Shown: positions 1 through 5,350 of the stretch, piece after piece
Layout: every line of letters starts with the position of its first letter
Numbering within the stretch: position 1 is the first letter of the stretch
DNA from: Citricoccus sp. WCRC_4
GTDB lineage: Bacteria; Actinomycetota; Actinomycetes; Actinomycetales; Micrococcaceae
Length of the DNA: 5,429 nucleotides
Assembly (NCBI GenBank): GCA_026645375.1
Contig: JAPFFX010000097.1
Span: 1 to 5,429, forward strand
Reading direction: 5' to 3'
Translations under genes and position numbers: made by a program
Notes under the pieces: model-generated
Told to the model about the DNA's origin: nothing
The model's input: only the letters and a program-made list of their open reading frames with translations
Databases searched by the model: none

Positions 1-138
1 CCCTCCCCCAGGCCCCGGATGGACCAGCGCCTGCACGAGGGACTGCTCGAGGGCCTCGTCACCGGGCGCCTGCAGCGCACCGCCGACGGACGGATCTGCC
101 GCCTGCGCGCCGCCTGGCCGAGCACCTACCGGCGCTGA
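1..138 (+). CDS. 3' end of an unrecognised forward gene (partial)
   Basis: Reading frame 1 is open from the first base to a TGA stop at 136-138. It gives 45 residues that end in Arg-rich sequence (C-terminal residues AWPSTYRR). The composition (Arg, Leu, Glu, Asp, with GC in third codon positions) is compatible with the tail of a real soluble protein. An ATG at 19-21 lies inside the frame with a weak AGG about 6 nt upstream, so a 39-residue ORF starting there is possible. A gene entering from outside the window is more likely. I recognise no motif or family, and no function is proposed. The stop lies 59 nt before the next gene on the same strand. That gene has its own likely promoter, so the two need not be cotranscribed. 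Confidence 0.4.
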   Translation, partial: PSPRPRMDQRLHEGLLEGLVTGRLQRTADGRICRLRAAWPSTYRR

Positions 139-185
139 CCGGCACGGGGCGGGGACCATTCATTCCCCGGTCGTGGTCACCTCAC

Positions 186-191
186 TAGCGT
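186..191 (+). promoter_or_regulatory. Putative -10 element of a leaderless promoter
   Basis: TAGCGT at 186-191 fits the actinobacterial TANNNT -10 pattern. Its last T is followed by six bases and then the A of the ATG at 198. That is the spacing expected when transcription starts on the first base of the start codon. No Shine-Dalgarno sequence is visible before this ATG, which supports leaderless translation. The -35 region (around 162-168, ATTCCCC) is a poor match to TTGACA. The call rests on one short motif plus spacing. Confidence 0.4.
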
Positions 192-197
192 GGCGCC

Positions 198-743
198 ATG
201 CGACCGCTGCGGTTCTCCATCAACGTCACCCTCGACGGGTGCTGCGATCACCGGGTCGTCCTCACGGACGAGGAACTGCACGCCCACCACGCCGGGATCC
301 TGGCGCGGGCCGACGCGCTCCTCCTCGGCCGCGTCACGTACCTGATGATGGAGGAGGCGTGGCGTCCCCCGGCGTCCGAGGCGATGCCCGACTGGACGCA
401 GCCCTTCGGGCGCACGATCGACGCGGCGAAGAAGTACGTGGTCTCGAGCACCCTGGAGACGGTCGACTGGAACGCCGAGCTCGTGCGCGGGGACCTGGGC
501 CAGGCCGTGCGGCGGCTGAAGGACGAACCGGGCGAGGGGCTCTACGTGGGCGGTGTGACGCTCCCGCTGGCACTGGCCGGTCTCGGGCTCATCGACGAGT
601 ACGAGTTCGTGGTGCATCCCGTCCTGGCCGGCCACGGCCCGACGCCGTTCGCCGGGCTCACCGAGCACCTGGAACTGCGCCTGCTCGACCGGAAGGAGTT
701 CACCTCCGGAGCGGTGGCGCTCCGGTACCAGCCGAGGCACTAG
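198..743 (+). CDS. Dihydrofolate reductase family protein (RibD C-terminal-like)
   Basis: A 181-residue protein of the RibD C-terminal / DHFR-like superfamily, which has a Rossmann-like NAD(P)H-binding fold. Visible landmarks: an N-terminal strand with SINVTLDG at residues 7-14; LLLGRVTY at 41-48, where this family usually has (L)LLGRxTY; KYVVSSTLE at 79-87; and the glycine-rich LYVGGV at 115-120. The last is followed by the helix and strand pair ending LIDEYEFVVHPVLAGHG (131-147). Length and motif order match the small stand-alone 'dihydrofolate reductase family' proteins common in actinobacteria. These are distinct from true FolA and from full-length RibD (no deaminase domain here). The substrate is unknown; NADPH-dependent reduction is the family expectation. 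The ATG at 198 has no Shine-Dalgarno but a well-spaced -10-like motif (186-191). The gene stands alone on the forward strand and converges with the reverse-strand operon across a hairpin. The stop is TAG at 741-743. An alternative open frame on the opposite strand (177-803) looks like a GC-driven shadow. Confidence 0.9.
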   Translation: MRPLRFSINVTLDGCCDHRVVLTDEELHAHHAGILARADALLLGRVTYLMMEEAWRPPASEAMPDWTQPFGRTIDAAKKYVVSSTLETVDWNAELVRGDLGQAVRRLKDEPGEGLYVGGVTLPLALAGLGLIDEYEFVVHPVLAGHGPTPFAGLTEHLELRLLDRKEFTSGAVALRYQPRH

Positions 744-762
744 CGCTCCCGGGCCCACGTCC

Positions 763-794
763 GGCCCGGCCGGTGCTGTCCACCCCGGCCGGCC
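763..794. terminator. GC-rich hairpin between convergent genes (possible bidirectional terminator)
   Basis: Between the forward stop (743) and the reverse stop (812) lies a strong stem. GGCCGGTG at 768-775 plus flanking CC (766-767) pairs with CACC at 781-784 and GGCCGG at 787-792, with a bulged CC at 785-786. The loop is CTGTC at 776-780. An extra GG/CC pair (763-764 with 793-794) can form across a bulged C at 765. No T-run follows on either strand, so this is not a canonical intrinsic terminator. Location between convergent genes is the main support. U-less hairpin termination is often proposed for actinobacteria but is not proven here. Confidence 0.45.
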
Positions 795-811
795 AGCGTT
801 CAATCGACGGT

Positions 812-1462
812 TTAGTCGTCGTCGAGGTCCCCGGCCAGGGCCCTGGCCCCCAGGTGCTCCTCGGTGGCCGTCTCCCAGACCTCCCTGGCCGCCGACACGT
901 TGAGCACGATGATCAACAGGCCCAGGATCACATCCGGCCAGCCGGAGAGGGTCCAGGCCGTCACGAGGCCCATGGCGATGATCGCCAGGTTGACGAACAC
1001 GTCGTTACGGGCGGCCAGGAAGGCACCCTGGGTCAGCGAGCCGCCACCGTGCCGGAACCTCGCCAGCACGAGGGAGCACACCAGGTTGACGGCCAGCGCG
1101 CCGCCGGCCGTGACCACCAGGGCGACCGGGTCCGGCGGCTCGGGGTCCCCCGCCTTGAGGAACGCCGTCCAGGCAGCGGCCAGGGCCGGCAGCAGGATGA
1201 TGAGCGCCAGGGCCTTGCCTGCCACGGCCTGGCTGCGGGCGGACCAGCCCAGGGCGACGAAGATCAGGATGTTCACGGCGAAGTCCTCGAAGAAGTCCAC
1301 CGAGTCGGCGACCAGGGACACGGAGCCGATGGCCAGGGCCACGGACATCTCCACCACCATGTAGGCCAGGTTCAGCAGCGCGACGAGCAGCACGGAGGCC
1401 TTCAGGTCGCGCGGGGTGCACCGGGTCCGCGGCGATTCCCACCGGTCACCGTCCGGCGTCAA
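812..1462 (-). CDS. Short CDF-like cation transporter, membrane
   Basis: A 216-residue membrane protein with about six hydrophobic segments (roughly residues 22-45, 46-72, 82-103, 112-135, 148-170, 175-190). It is related to the cation diffusion facilitator (CDF) transporters, which export divalent metals by proton antiport. The second segment carries GSVSLVADSVDFFEDF (46-61). D56 and D60 form a DxxxD pair at the position of the family's (H/D)xxxD metal site. The fifth segment carries ARNDVFVNLAII (151-162), where D154 matches the second acidic ligand. The first ligand position of that segment (A150) is not His or Asp. The cytoplasmic C-terminal metal-binding domain of full-size CDFs (about 300 aa) is absent; the protein ends in an acidic LDDD tail. 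Start: TTG at 1462, chosen because GAGGGGG (1470-1476) lies 7 nt upstream. The start overlaps the preceding YibE/F gene by 17 nt, implying coupling. Stop TAA at 814-812. It is the last gene of the operon. The transported ion cannot be read from sequence. Confidence 0.85.
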   Translation of the reverse strand: MTPDGDRWESPRTRCTPRDLKASVLLVALLNLAYMVVEMSVALAIGSVSLVADSVDFFEDFAVNILIFVALGWSARSQAVAGKALALIILLPALAAAWTAFLKAGDPEPPDPVALVVTAGGALAVNLVCSLVLARFRHGGGSLTQGAFLAARNDVFVNLAIIAMGLVTAWTLSGWPDVILGLLIIVLNVSAAREVWETATEEHLGARALAGDLDDD

Positions 1463-2855
1463 GCCGCTGCCCCCTCGCGGGACGGGTGGAGACCGCGTCC
1501 GCCTGCGCCTGCGTCTGCGTGTGCTTCTGCGTGTGGGCGTGCGTCTGCACCGACTTGGCCACGCCCACCGCGATCGCGGTGGTCACCGGGATGGCCAGGA
1601 CCAGTCCGATCGAGCCGACGAGGATGCGCACCACCTCCTCCACCAGTTCGGCCGAGAGCAGGGTGTCGGCCAGGGATCGGTCGTACAGGGAGACCACGAT
1701 CAGCAGCGGCAGGGCCGCCCCGGCGTAGGCGAAGGCGATGGTGTAGACGGTGGAGGCGATGTGGTCCCGGCCGATACGCATCCCGGAGGCGAACAGCTCC
1801 CGCGCGGAGGCCCGGGGGTTGGCGGCCTGCAGTTCCCAGACGGCCGAGGACTGGGTGATGGTGACGTCGTTGAGCACGCCGAGCCCGGCCACCAGCAGTC
1901 CGCACAGCACGATCCCGCTGAGCCGCACCTCGGGGGCCACGGCGGCCAGCACGTAGGAGTACTCGTCACCCATCCCGGTCAGGGAGGCGGCGTCCGTGCC
2001 CCAGGCGGCCAGTACCGCGGTCAGCCCCAGACCGATGAGGGTGCCCAGCAGGGCCGTGGTGGTGCGCAGGGAGAACCCGTGGGCGAAGTACAGCACCACC
2101 ACCATGATCAGGGAGCAGCCCACCAGGCCGACCCACAGCGGCGGCCCGCCCTCCAGCAGGGCCGGGACCATGAACCAGAACAGCACCGTGAAGGCCAGGC
2201 CCAAGCCCAGGATGGCCCGCACCCCGCGCCAGCGCGCCACCAGCACCACGACCAGGGCGTAGAGCAGGGCCAGCGCCACCACCGGCACCGTCCGCTCGAA
2301 GTCCACGAAGACGTAGTCGACCGCCCCGGAGGCGCCGGCCCCGCCCGCCTGACCGCCGGCATCGGCGGTGCCGCCGGGCAGCGCCGACAGGTCCAGCGCC
2401 TTGACCCGGTCGCCCACGGCCACGTCCATGCTGGCGCCGACCTCCGGCGGCACCGGCACCCGGGCGCCGTCGGTGCCGCCGCCGTCGGGGTCCACGATGG
2501 CGTCCACGCACCGCACCTGCGCCGCCGCGCCCTCGCCGACCACGGCACCGCTCGGCGTCTCGAGGGTCCCGGCCTGCGGCCCACAGTCCCGCGGTTCGAC
2601 GGCGGTCACCGTCCCGGAGAACAGGGTCACCCCCGAGGCGGTGCCGTAGGGGTCGGCCAGGGACAGCCCGCGGTGGGACCCCGAGGGCCACAGGGCGATC
2701 ATGGCGGCCACCAGCAGCAGCGTCACGGGCACGAGGATCGCCGCCAGCGCGGTGATGACGCGGCGGCGCGACCCGCCGGAACCGGTCAGCGCGTCGTCGG
2801 CCCCGGGGCCGGCGTCGAGGCCGTGGCCGTGCCCGCCGGAGTGGCTGTCCTGCAC
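1446..2855 (-). CDS. YibE/F family multipass membrane protein
   Basis: A 469-residue integral membrane protein of the YibE/F family. An N-terminal cytosolic segment contains a His/Gly stretch (H5, H9, H11). One membrane segment follows at about 33-56, then a large presumably extracytoplasmic domain (about 57-187) with C91 and C116. About seven further hydrophobic segments follow: roughly 189-207, 212-233, 239-257, 266-285, 312-328, 367-389 and 408-432. The family signature is clear in GLGVLNDVTITQSSAVWEL (324-342), next to the conserved LRTTTALLGTLIGL-type helix (263-276) and the R360-IGRDHI region (361-366). The C-terminus is a Gln/His/Thr dipeptide-rich tail (437-452). Members of this family have no firmly established biochemical role; a transport or permease-like role is often suspected. 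Start is GTG at 2855, 7 nt after the thioesterase stop. No good Shine-Dalgarno is seen, so re-initiation or coupling is likely. Its 3' end overlaps the CDF-like gene by 17 nt, suggesting coexpression and perhaps a shared function. Confidence 0.9.
   Translation of the reverse strand: MQDSHSGGHGHGLDAGPGADDALTGSGGSRRRVITALAAILVPVTLLLVAAMIALWPSGSHRGLSLADPYGTASGVTLFSGTVTAVEPRDCGPQAGTLETPSGAVVGEGAAAQVRCVDAIVDPDGGGTDGARVPVPPEVGASMDVAVGDRVKALDLSALPGGTADAGGQAGGAGASGAVDYVFVDFERTVPVVALALLYALVVVLVARWRGVRAILGLGLAFTVLFWFMVPALLEGGPPLWVGLVGCSLIMVVVLYFAHGFSLRTTTALLGTLIGLGLTAVLAAWGTDAASLTGMGDEYSYVLAAVAPEVRLSGIVLCGLLVAGLGVLNDVTITQSSAVWELQAANPRASARELFASGMRIGRDHIASTVYTIAFAYAGAALPLLIVVSLYDRSLADTLLSAELVEEVVRILVGSIGLVLAIPVTTAIAVGVAKSVQTHAHTQKHTQTQAQADAVSTRPARGQRLDAGR
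1470..1476 (-). promoter_or_regulatory. Shine-Dalgarno for the TTG-started transporter
   Basis: Reverse-strand GAGGGGG, 7 nt before the TTG at 1462 and lying inside the 3' end of the upstream YibE/F gene. It decides the start: no ATG or GTG in the same frame nearby has comparable spacing. It also explains how the gene can be translated while overlapping its neighbour. Confidence 0.55.
1500..1547 (-). repeat. Imperfect hexanucleotide repeat encoding a Q/H-T/A tail
   Basis: Eight imperfect 6-bp units run in tandem inside the YibE/F gene. On the forward strand they read like GCCTGC, GCCTGC, GTCTGC, GTGTGC, TTCTGC, GTGTGG, GCGTGC, GTCTGC. On the coding strand they read as alternating CAG/CAC plus ACG/GCG/AAG codons. 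The resulting dipeptides are QT, HA, HT, QK, HT, QT, QA, QA (residues 437-452). The in-frame unit of six bases could expand or shrink without disrupting the reading frame. Confidence 0.7.
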
Positions 2856-2862
2856 CTGGCGG

Positions 2863-3300
2863 TCAGCCCCGCAGCCGGACCATCACGTTGCGCATCTCCA
2901 CCACGACGGTCCCGTCCGGCTCGGTCACGCGCACGTCCACGATCCGCGTGGACCCGCTGCCGGTGCCGATCTCGGCGGTGGCGGTGAGCACCTCCCCCTC
3001 ACGCCCGGGCGCCAGCAGCGACGAGCTGGAGTGGGAGGTCACCCAGCGGGGGGCCTCCTCCCCCGTGTTCAGCGCGTAGGCCGCCGCGGTGTCGGCCAGC
3101 AGCATGGTGATCCCCCCGTGGCAGATCCCGTGGGAGTTGCACTGCCGTGACTGCACCGTCATGGCCATGGCGCAGCCGGCGTCGTCCCCGGCGACGAACG
3201 TGATGCCCTGGTCCGTCACGGGGGTGTCCACCGCGAGGATGGCGGCGGCCCGCTCGGCGCGCAGGGCGGAGTGCGCCGCGGTGTCCATCGGATCGGTCAC
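2863..3300 (-). CDS. PaaI family hotdog-fold thioesterase
   Basis: A 145-residue hotdog-fold protein that should hydrolyse acyl-CoA thioesters in the cytosol as a multimer. The signature is at residues 55-78: N55, H57 and G58, then CHGG (60-63), with D70 in LADTAAAYALN. This matches the PaaI-type active site, in which the Asp on the central helix and the preceding Asn/His-Gly loop are catalytic. The remaining strands (HSSSSLLAPGREGEVLTATAE, split at 90-99 and 100-110; then RIVDVRVTEPDGTVVVEMRNVMVRL at 119-143) complete the fold. Length is normal for the family. The start is GTG at 3300, supported by GGGAGGGGG at 3308-3316 with 7-nt spacing. A downstream in-frame ATG (codon 5) is less well placed. 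The GTG shares a 4-nt GTGA overlap with the upstream acetyltransferase stop. No other phenylacetate genes are nearby, so I would not call it paaI or assign phenylacetyl-CoA as substrate. Confidence 0.9.
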   Translation of the reverse strand: MTDPMDTAAHSALRAERAAAILAVDTPVTDQGITFVAGDDAGCAMAMTVQSRQCNSHGICHGGITMLLADTAAAYALNTGEEAPRWVTSHSSSSLLAPGREGEVLTATAEIGTGSGSTRIVDVRVTEPDGTVVVEMRNVMVRLRG

Positions 3301-4457
3301 AGCGGTGCCCCCTCCCGCTCACCCTCGGTCTCATCGGGATCCGCGGTCGGGTCCGCCCCGGAACCGGCCAGCGGGTCCGGCAGGTCGGCCGGGTCGAGGC
3401 CCGGCTCCGCGCCCGGTCCGGCGGCACCCTCCGCCGCGGCGTCCCGGGCGGGCTCTCGGTCCTCGGACCGGTCGGTCGCCCAGATCCGGGTGTCCAGCAG
3501 CACCCGGGCGTGCCCGGTGGACAGCAACTGGTCGAGCATCGGGGTCAGCGCCGTCATCGCGTCGTCGGCCTCCACCTGGACCGGGTACTGGGCGGTGAGC
3601 ATGGCCAGCAGGGCGCCCGCGGCGAACTGCGCGTCCGCGGGGGCCAGCTCGGGGTCCCAGCCGATCAGCACGTCCGTGGGGTCCTCGGTGCGCTCCGGGG
3701 TGTAGGAGATCGCGAACGCCGTGATCGTGCCACCCTCGGCCTTCGGCCGGTTGCGCAACACCACGGCCCCGGAGGCACCCGTCTGCGGACCGAGCAGCAA
3801 TTGCTGGGCCCGGCCCACGGTCATCTCGGCCGGGTCCCAGTCGTGCACCGCCTGGTAGAACACGGACACCGCCTGGGTCAGTTCCACCGATCCGGTGGCC
3901 GCCTCCTCCAACGTCATCCCGCCTTCGGACAGTTCCGGCGGTGCGAGCACCCCGGCCCCGACGACGATGCGCCGCGAGCGCTGGACCTCACGGAACCCGT
4001 GGTCGGCCAGGAACCGCTGGGTCGCCTCCGCGCTGGAGGGCACCTTCCCCTCGTGCCCGACGGCGACCCGCGTCTTCAGCTCGACGGTCCCGAGGGTCTC
4101 CACGGCCACGTCCGCCTCCGCGCGCAGCGCGTTCAGCAGCATCGAGCCGATGCCCCGGTTGCGCACGGGTGCGGCGGTCTCGGCGTAGAACCACAGCCGC
4201 TTCGGGTGCACGCGGGAGGTGGAGACCACCCCGGCGGCCACCGGGACGCCGTCGTCCTCGGCGACCAGGCAGCGCACCCAGCCGTCGGCGGCGCCCGCGG
4301 CCGAGCCGCCGTCGTGGGAGGGACGCAACAGGGTGCGGTCCTGGTGCTGCTGTGGGTCAGAGGGGTCGCCCCAGGTCTGCAGCAGCCGCAGGTCGTCACC
4401 CTCGACCCAGGGCCGCAGCGTGACGTTCCCGGCCCGGTCCGTCTCCGACGGGGTCAC
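3297..4457 (-). CDS. GNAT family N-acetyltransferase with long C-terminal half and acidic tail
   Basis: A 386-residue protein. The N-terminal half (about 12-165) reads as a GNAT domain: NVTLRPWVEGDDLRLL (11-26) is the usual first strand and helix. LVAEDDGVPVAAGVVSTSRV (64-83) is the central beta pair. AAPVRNRGIGSMLLNALRAE (95-114) holds the acetyl-CoA pyrophosphate-binding motif A, R99-x-x-G102-x-G104. FLADHGFREVQRSRRI (149-164) is the usual C-terminal 'GF' segment. The second half (about 180-325) may be a second, degenerate GNAT-like domain (ITAFAISYTPERTED at 245-259) without an obvious motif A. Residues 328-386 are a low-complexity tail rich in Ala, Pro, Gly, Asp and Glu, probably disordered. 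The acceptor substrate is unknown. The GTG at 4457 overlaps the glyS stop by 4 nt (GTGA). No Shine-Dalgarno is seen, so translation probably depends on coupling to glyS. The GNAT assignment is firm for the first half and tentative for the second. Confidence 0.83.
   Translation of the reverse strand: MTPSETDRAGNVTLRPWVEGDDLRLLQTWGDPSDPQQHQDRTLLRPSHDGGSAAGAADGWVRCLVAEDDGVPVAAGVVSTSRVHPKRLWFYAETAAPVRNRGIGSMLLNALRAEADVAVETLGTVELKTRVAVGHEGKVPSSAEATQRFLADHGFREVQRSRRIVVGAGVLAPPELSEGGMTLEEAATGSVELTQAVSVFYQAVHDWDPAEMTVGRAQQLLLGPQTGASGAVVLRNRPKAEGGTITAFAISYTPERTEDPTDVLIGWDPELAPADAQFAAGALLAMLTAQYPVQVEADDAMTALTPMLDQLLSTGHARVLLDTRIWATDRSEDREPARDAAAEGAAGPGAEPGLDPADLPDPLAGSGADPTADPDETEGEREGAPL
3308..3316 (-). 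promoter_or_regulatory. Shine-Dalgarno for the thioesterase GTG start
   Basis: Reverse-strand GGGAGGGGG, 7 nt before the GTG at 3300 and inside the 3' end of the acetyltransferase gene. It favours GTG 3300 over the in-frame ATG four codons later. Confidence 0.55.
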
Positions 4458-5251
4458 TGGGCCAGCCGCTCGAACAGCCAGCCGCGCACCTGGTCCAGGC
4501 CCACCCGCTCCTGGGCCATGGTGTCCCGCTCACGGATGGTCACGGCCTGGTCCTCGAGCGAGTCGAAGTCCACGGTGATGCAGTACGGGGTGCCGATCTC
4601 GTCCTGGCGGCGGTAGCGGCGGCCGATGGCGCCGGCGTCGTCATAGTCGATGTTCCAGACCCCGCGCAGCTCGTCGGCGAGCCTCTTCGCGGTCGGCACG
4701 AGCTCCTCCTTGCGGGACAGCGGCAGCACGGCGGCCTTGACCGGGGCGATCCGCGGGTCCAGGCCCAGCACGGTGCGGGTGTCCGTGCCGCCCTTGGCGT
4801 TGGGCGCCTCCTCCTCGCGGTAGGCGTCCACCAGGAACGCCATCATGGAGCGGGTCAGCCCGAAGCTCGGCTCGATCACGTACGGGGTGTACCGCTCGCC
4901 GGTGCCCTGGTCGAAGTACTGCATCTTGGTGCCCGAGGCCGCCGTGTGGGAGCTCAGGTCGAAGTCGGTGCGGTTGGCGATGCCCATCAGCTCGCCCCAC
5001 TCCGAGACCTGGAAGCCGAACCGGTACTCGAGGTCGATGGTGGCGTCCGAGTAGTGGGCGCGCTCGCCGTCCGGGACGTCGAAGCGGCGCATGTTGTCCG
5101 GGTTGATCCCCAGGTCGATGAACCAGTCCCAGCAGGCCTCCACCCAGGTGTCGAAGTGGCCCTTGGCCTCGTCCGGGTGGACGAAGTACTCGATCTCCAT
5201 CTGCTCGAACTCGCGGGTGCGGAAGATGAAGTTGCCGGGGGTGATCTCGTT
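4454..5251 (-). CDS. glyS: Glycyl-tRNA synthetase, 3' part only (5' end lost at a junction)
   Basis: This encodes the C-terminal 265 residues or so of the class II, alpha2-type glycine-tRNA ligase, which charges tRNA-Gly with glycine in the cytosol. Recognisable parts begin with NEITPGNFIFRTREFEQMEI, the second half of motif 2. YRFGFQVSEWGELMGIANRT follows, then the SSHTAASGTKMQYF region. Motif 3 is VIEPSFGLTRSMMAFLVDAY. The anticodon-binding domain runs from about RTVLGLDPRIAPVKAAVLPL to the C-terminus. The stop is TGA at 4456-4454, overlapping the next gene. Upstream of the Asn codon at 5251-5249 similarity stops dead: the expected GKxFR of motif 2, including its ATP-contacting Arg, is replaced by TVTIWV. 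About 195 N-terminal residues of a normal protein of roughly 460 aa are missing. The frame stays open to 5308 (GTG) and beyond, but those residues are not GlyRS. As it stands the product could not be active. It may be a disrupted copy or a chimeric assembly. Confidence 0.9.
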   Translation of the reverse strand, partial: NEITPGNFIFRTREFEQMEIEYFVHPDEAKGHFDTWVEACWDWFIDLGINPDNMRRFDVPDGERAHYSDATIDLEYRFGFQVSEWGELMGIANRTDFDLSSHTAASGTKMQYFDQGTGERYTPYVIEPSFGLTRSMMAFLVDAYREEEAPNAKGGTDTRTVLGLDPRIAPVKAAVLPLSRKEELVPTAKRLADELRGVWNIDYDDAGAIGRRYRRQDEIGTPYCITVDFDSLEDQAVTIRERDTMAQERVGLDQVRGWLFERLAQ

Positions 5252-5322
5252 GACCCAGATGGTCACGGTCAGCAGCGTCAACTCGGTGCAGGCGAGGCAG
5301 GTCCACACCAGACCGGAACCCG

Positions 5323-5346
5323 CCAGTCCGCTGGGGGCCGGACTGG
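5323..5346. repeat. Perfect 8-bp inverted repeat in the junction segment
   Basis: CCAGTCCG at 5323-5330 and CGGACTGG at 5339-5346 are exact reverse complements around an 8-nt loop, CTGGGGGC. The repeat sits in the roughly 100 bp between the end of GlyRS similarity (5251) and the transposase-like frame (from about 5351). That segment otherwise matches nothing I recognise. It could be part of an element end, a transcriptional hairpin, or chance in GC-rich DNA. No T-run follows. Confidence 0.6.
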
Positions 5347-5350
5347 GGAG

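Noticed and set aside
150..169. 6-bp hairpin CGGGGA/TCCCCG between the first stop and the DHFR-like gene
   Set aside because: The stem is short, has an 8-nt loop and no T-run, and it overlaps the expected -35 region. It is too weak to call a terminator or operator.
177..803. Long reverse-strand open frame (208 aa) opposite the DHFR-like gene
   Set aside because: It covers almost exactly the forward gene in antisense, has His/Arg/Gly/Pro-biased composition and no recognisable motif. High GC removes stops; the forward frame has clear family motifs.
173..1858. 561-aa forward open frame spanning several genes
   Set aside because: It runs across the DHFR-like gene out of frame, the convergent terminator and the transporter. 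The Arg/Pro-rich translation is a GC artefact.
1416..2987. 523-aa forward open frame antisense to the YibE/F gene
   Set aside because: Its composition is Gly/Gln/His/Arg repeats typical of a GC shadow. The opposite strand encodes a coherent YibE/F membrane protein.
2863..3300. Naming the thioesterase paaI with a phenylacetate-degradation role
   Set aside because: The fold and active-site signature fit the PaaI family, but no other phenylacetate genes are present and many such thioesterases have different substrates.
3510..4616. 368-aa forward open frame antisense to the acetyltransferase
   Set aside because: It has Arg/Gly/His-rich low-complexity composition, crosses the boundary of two reverse-strand genes and has no motifs.
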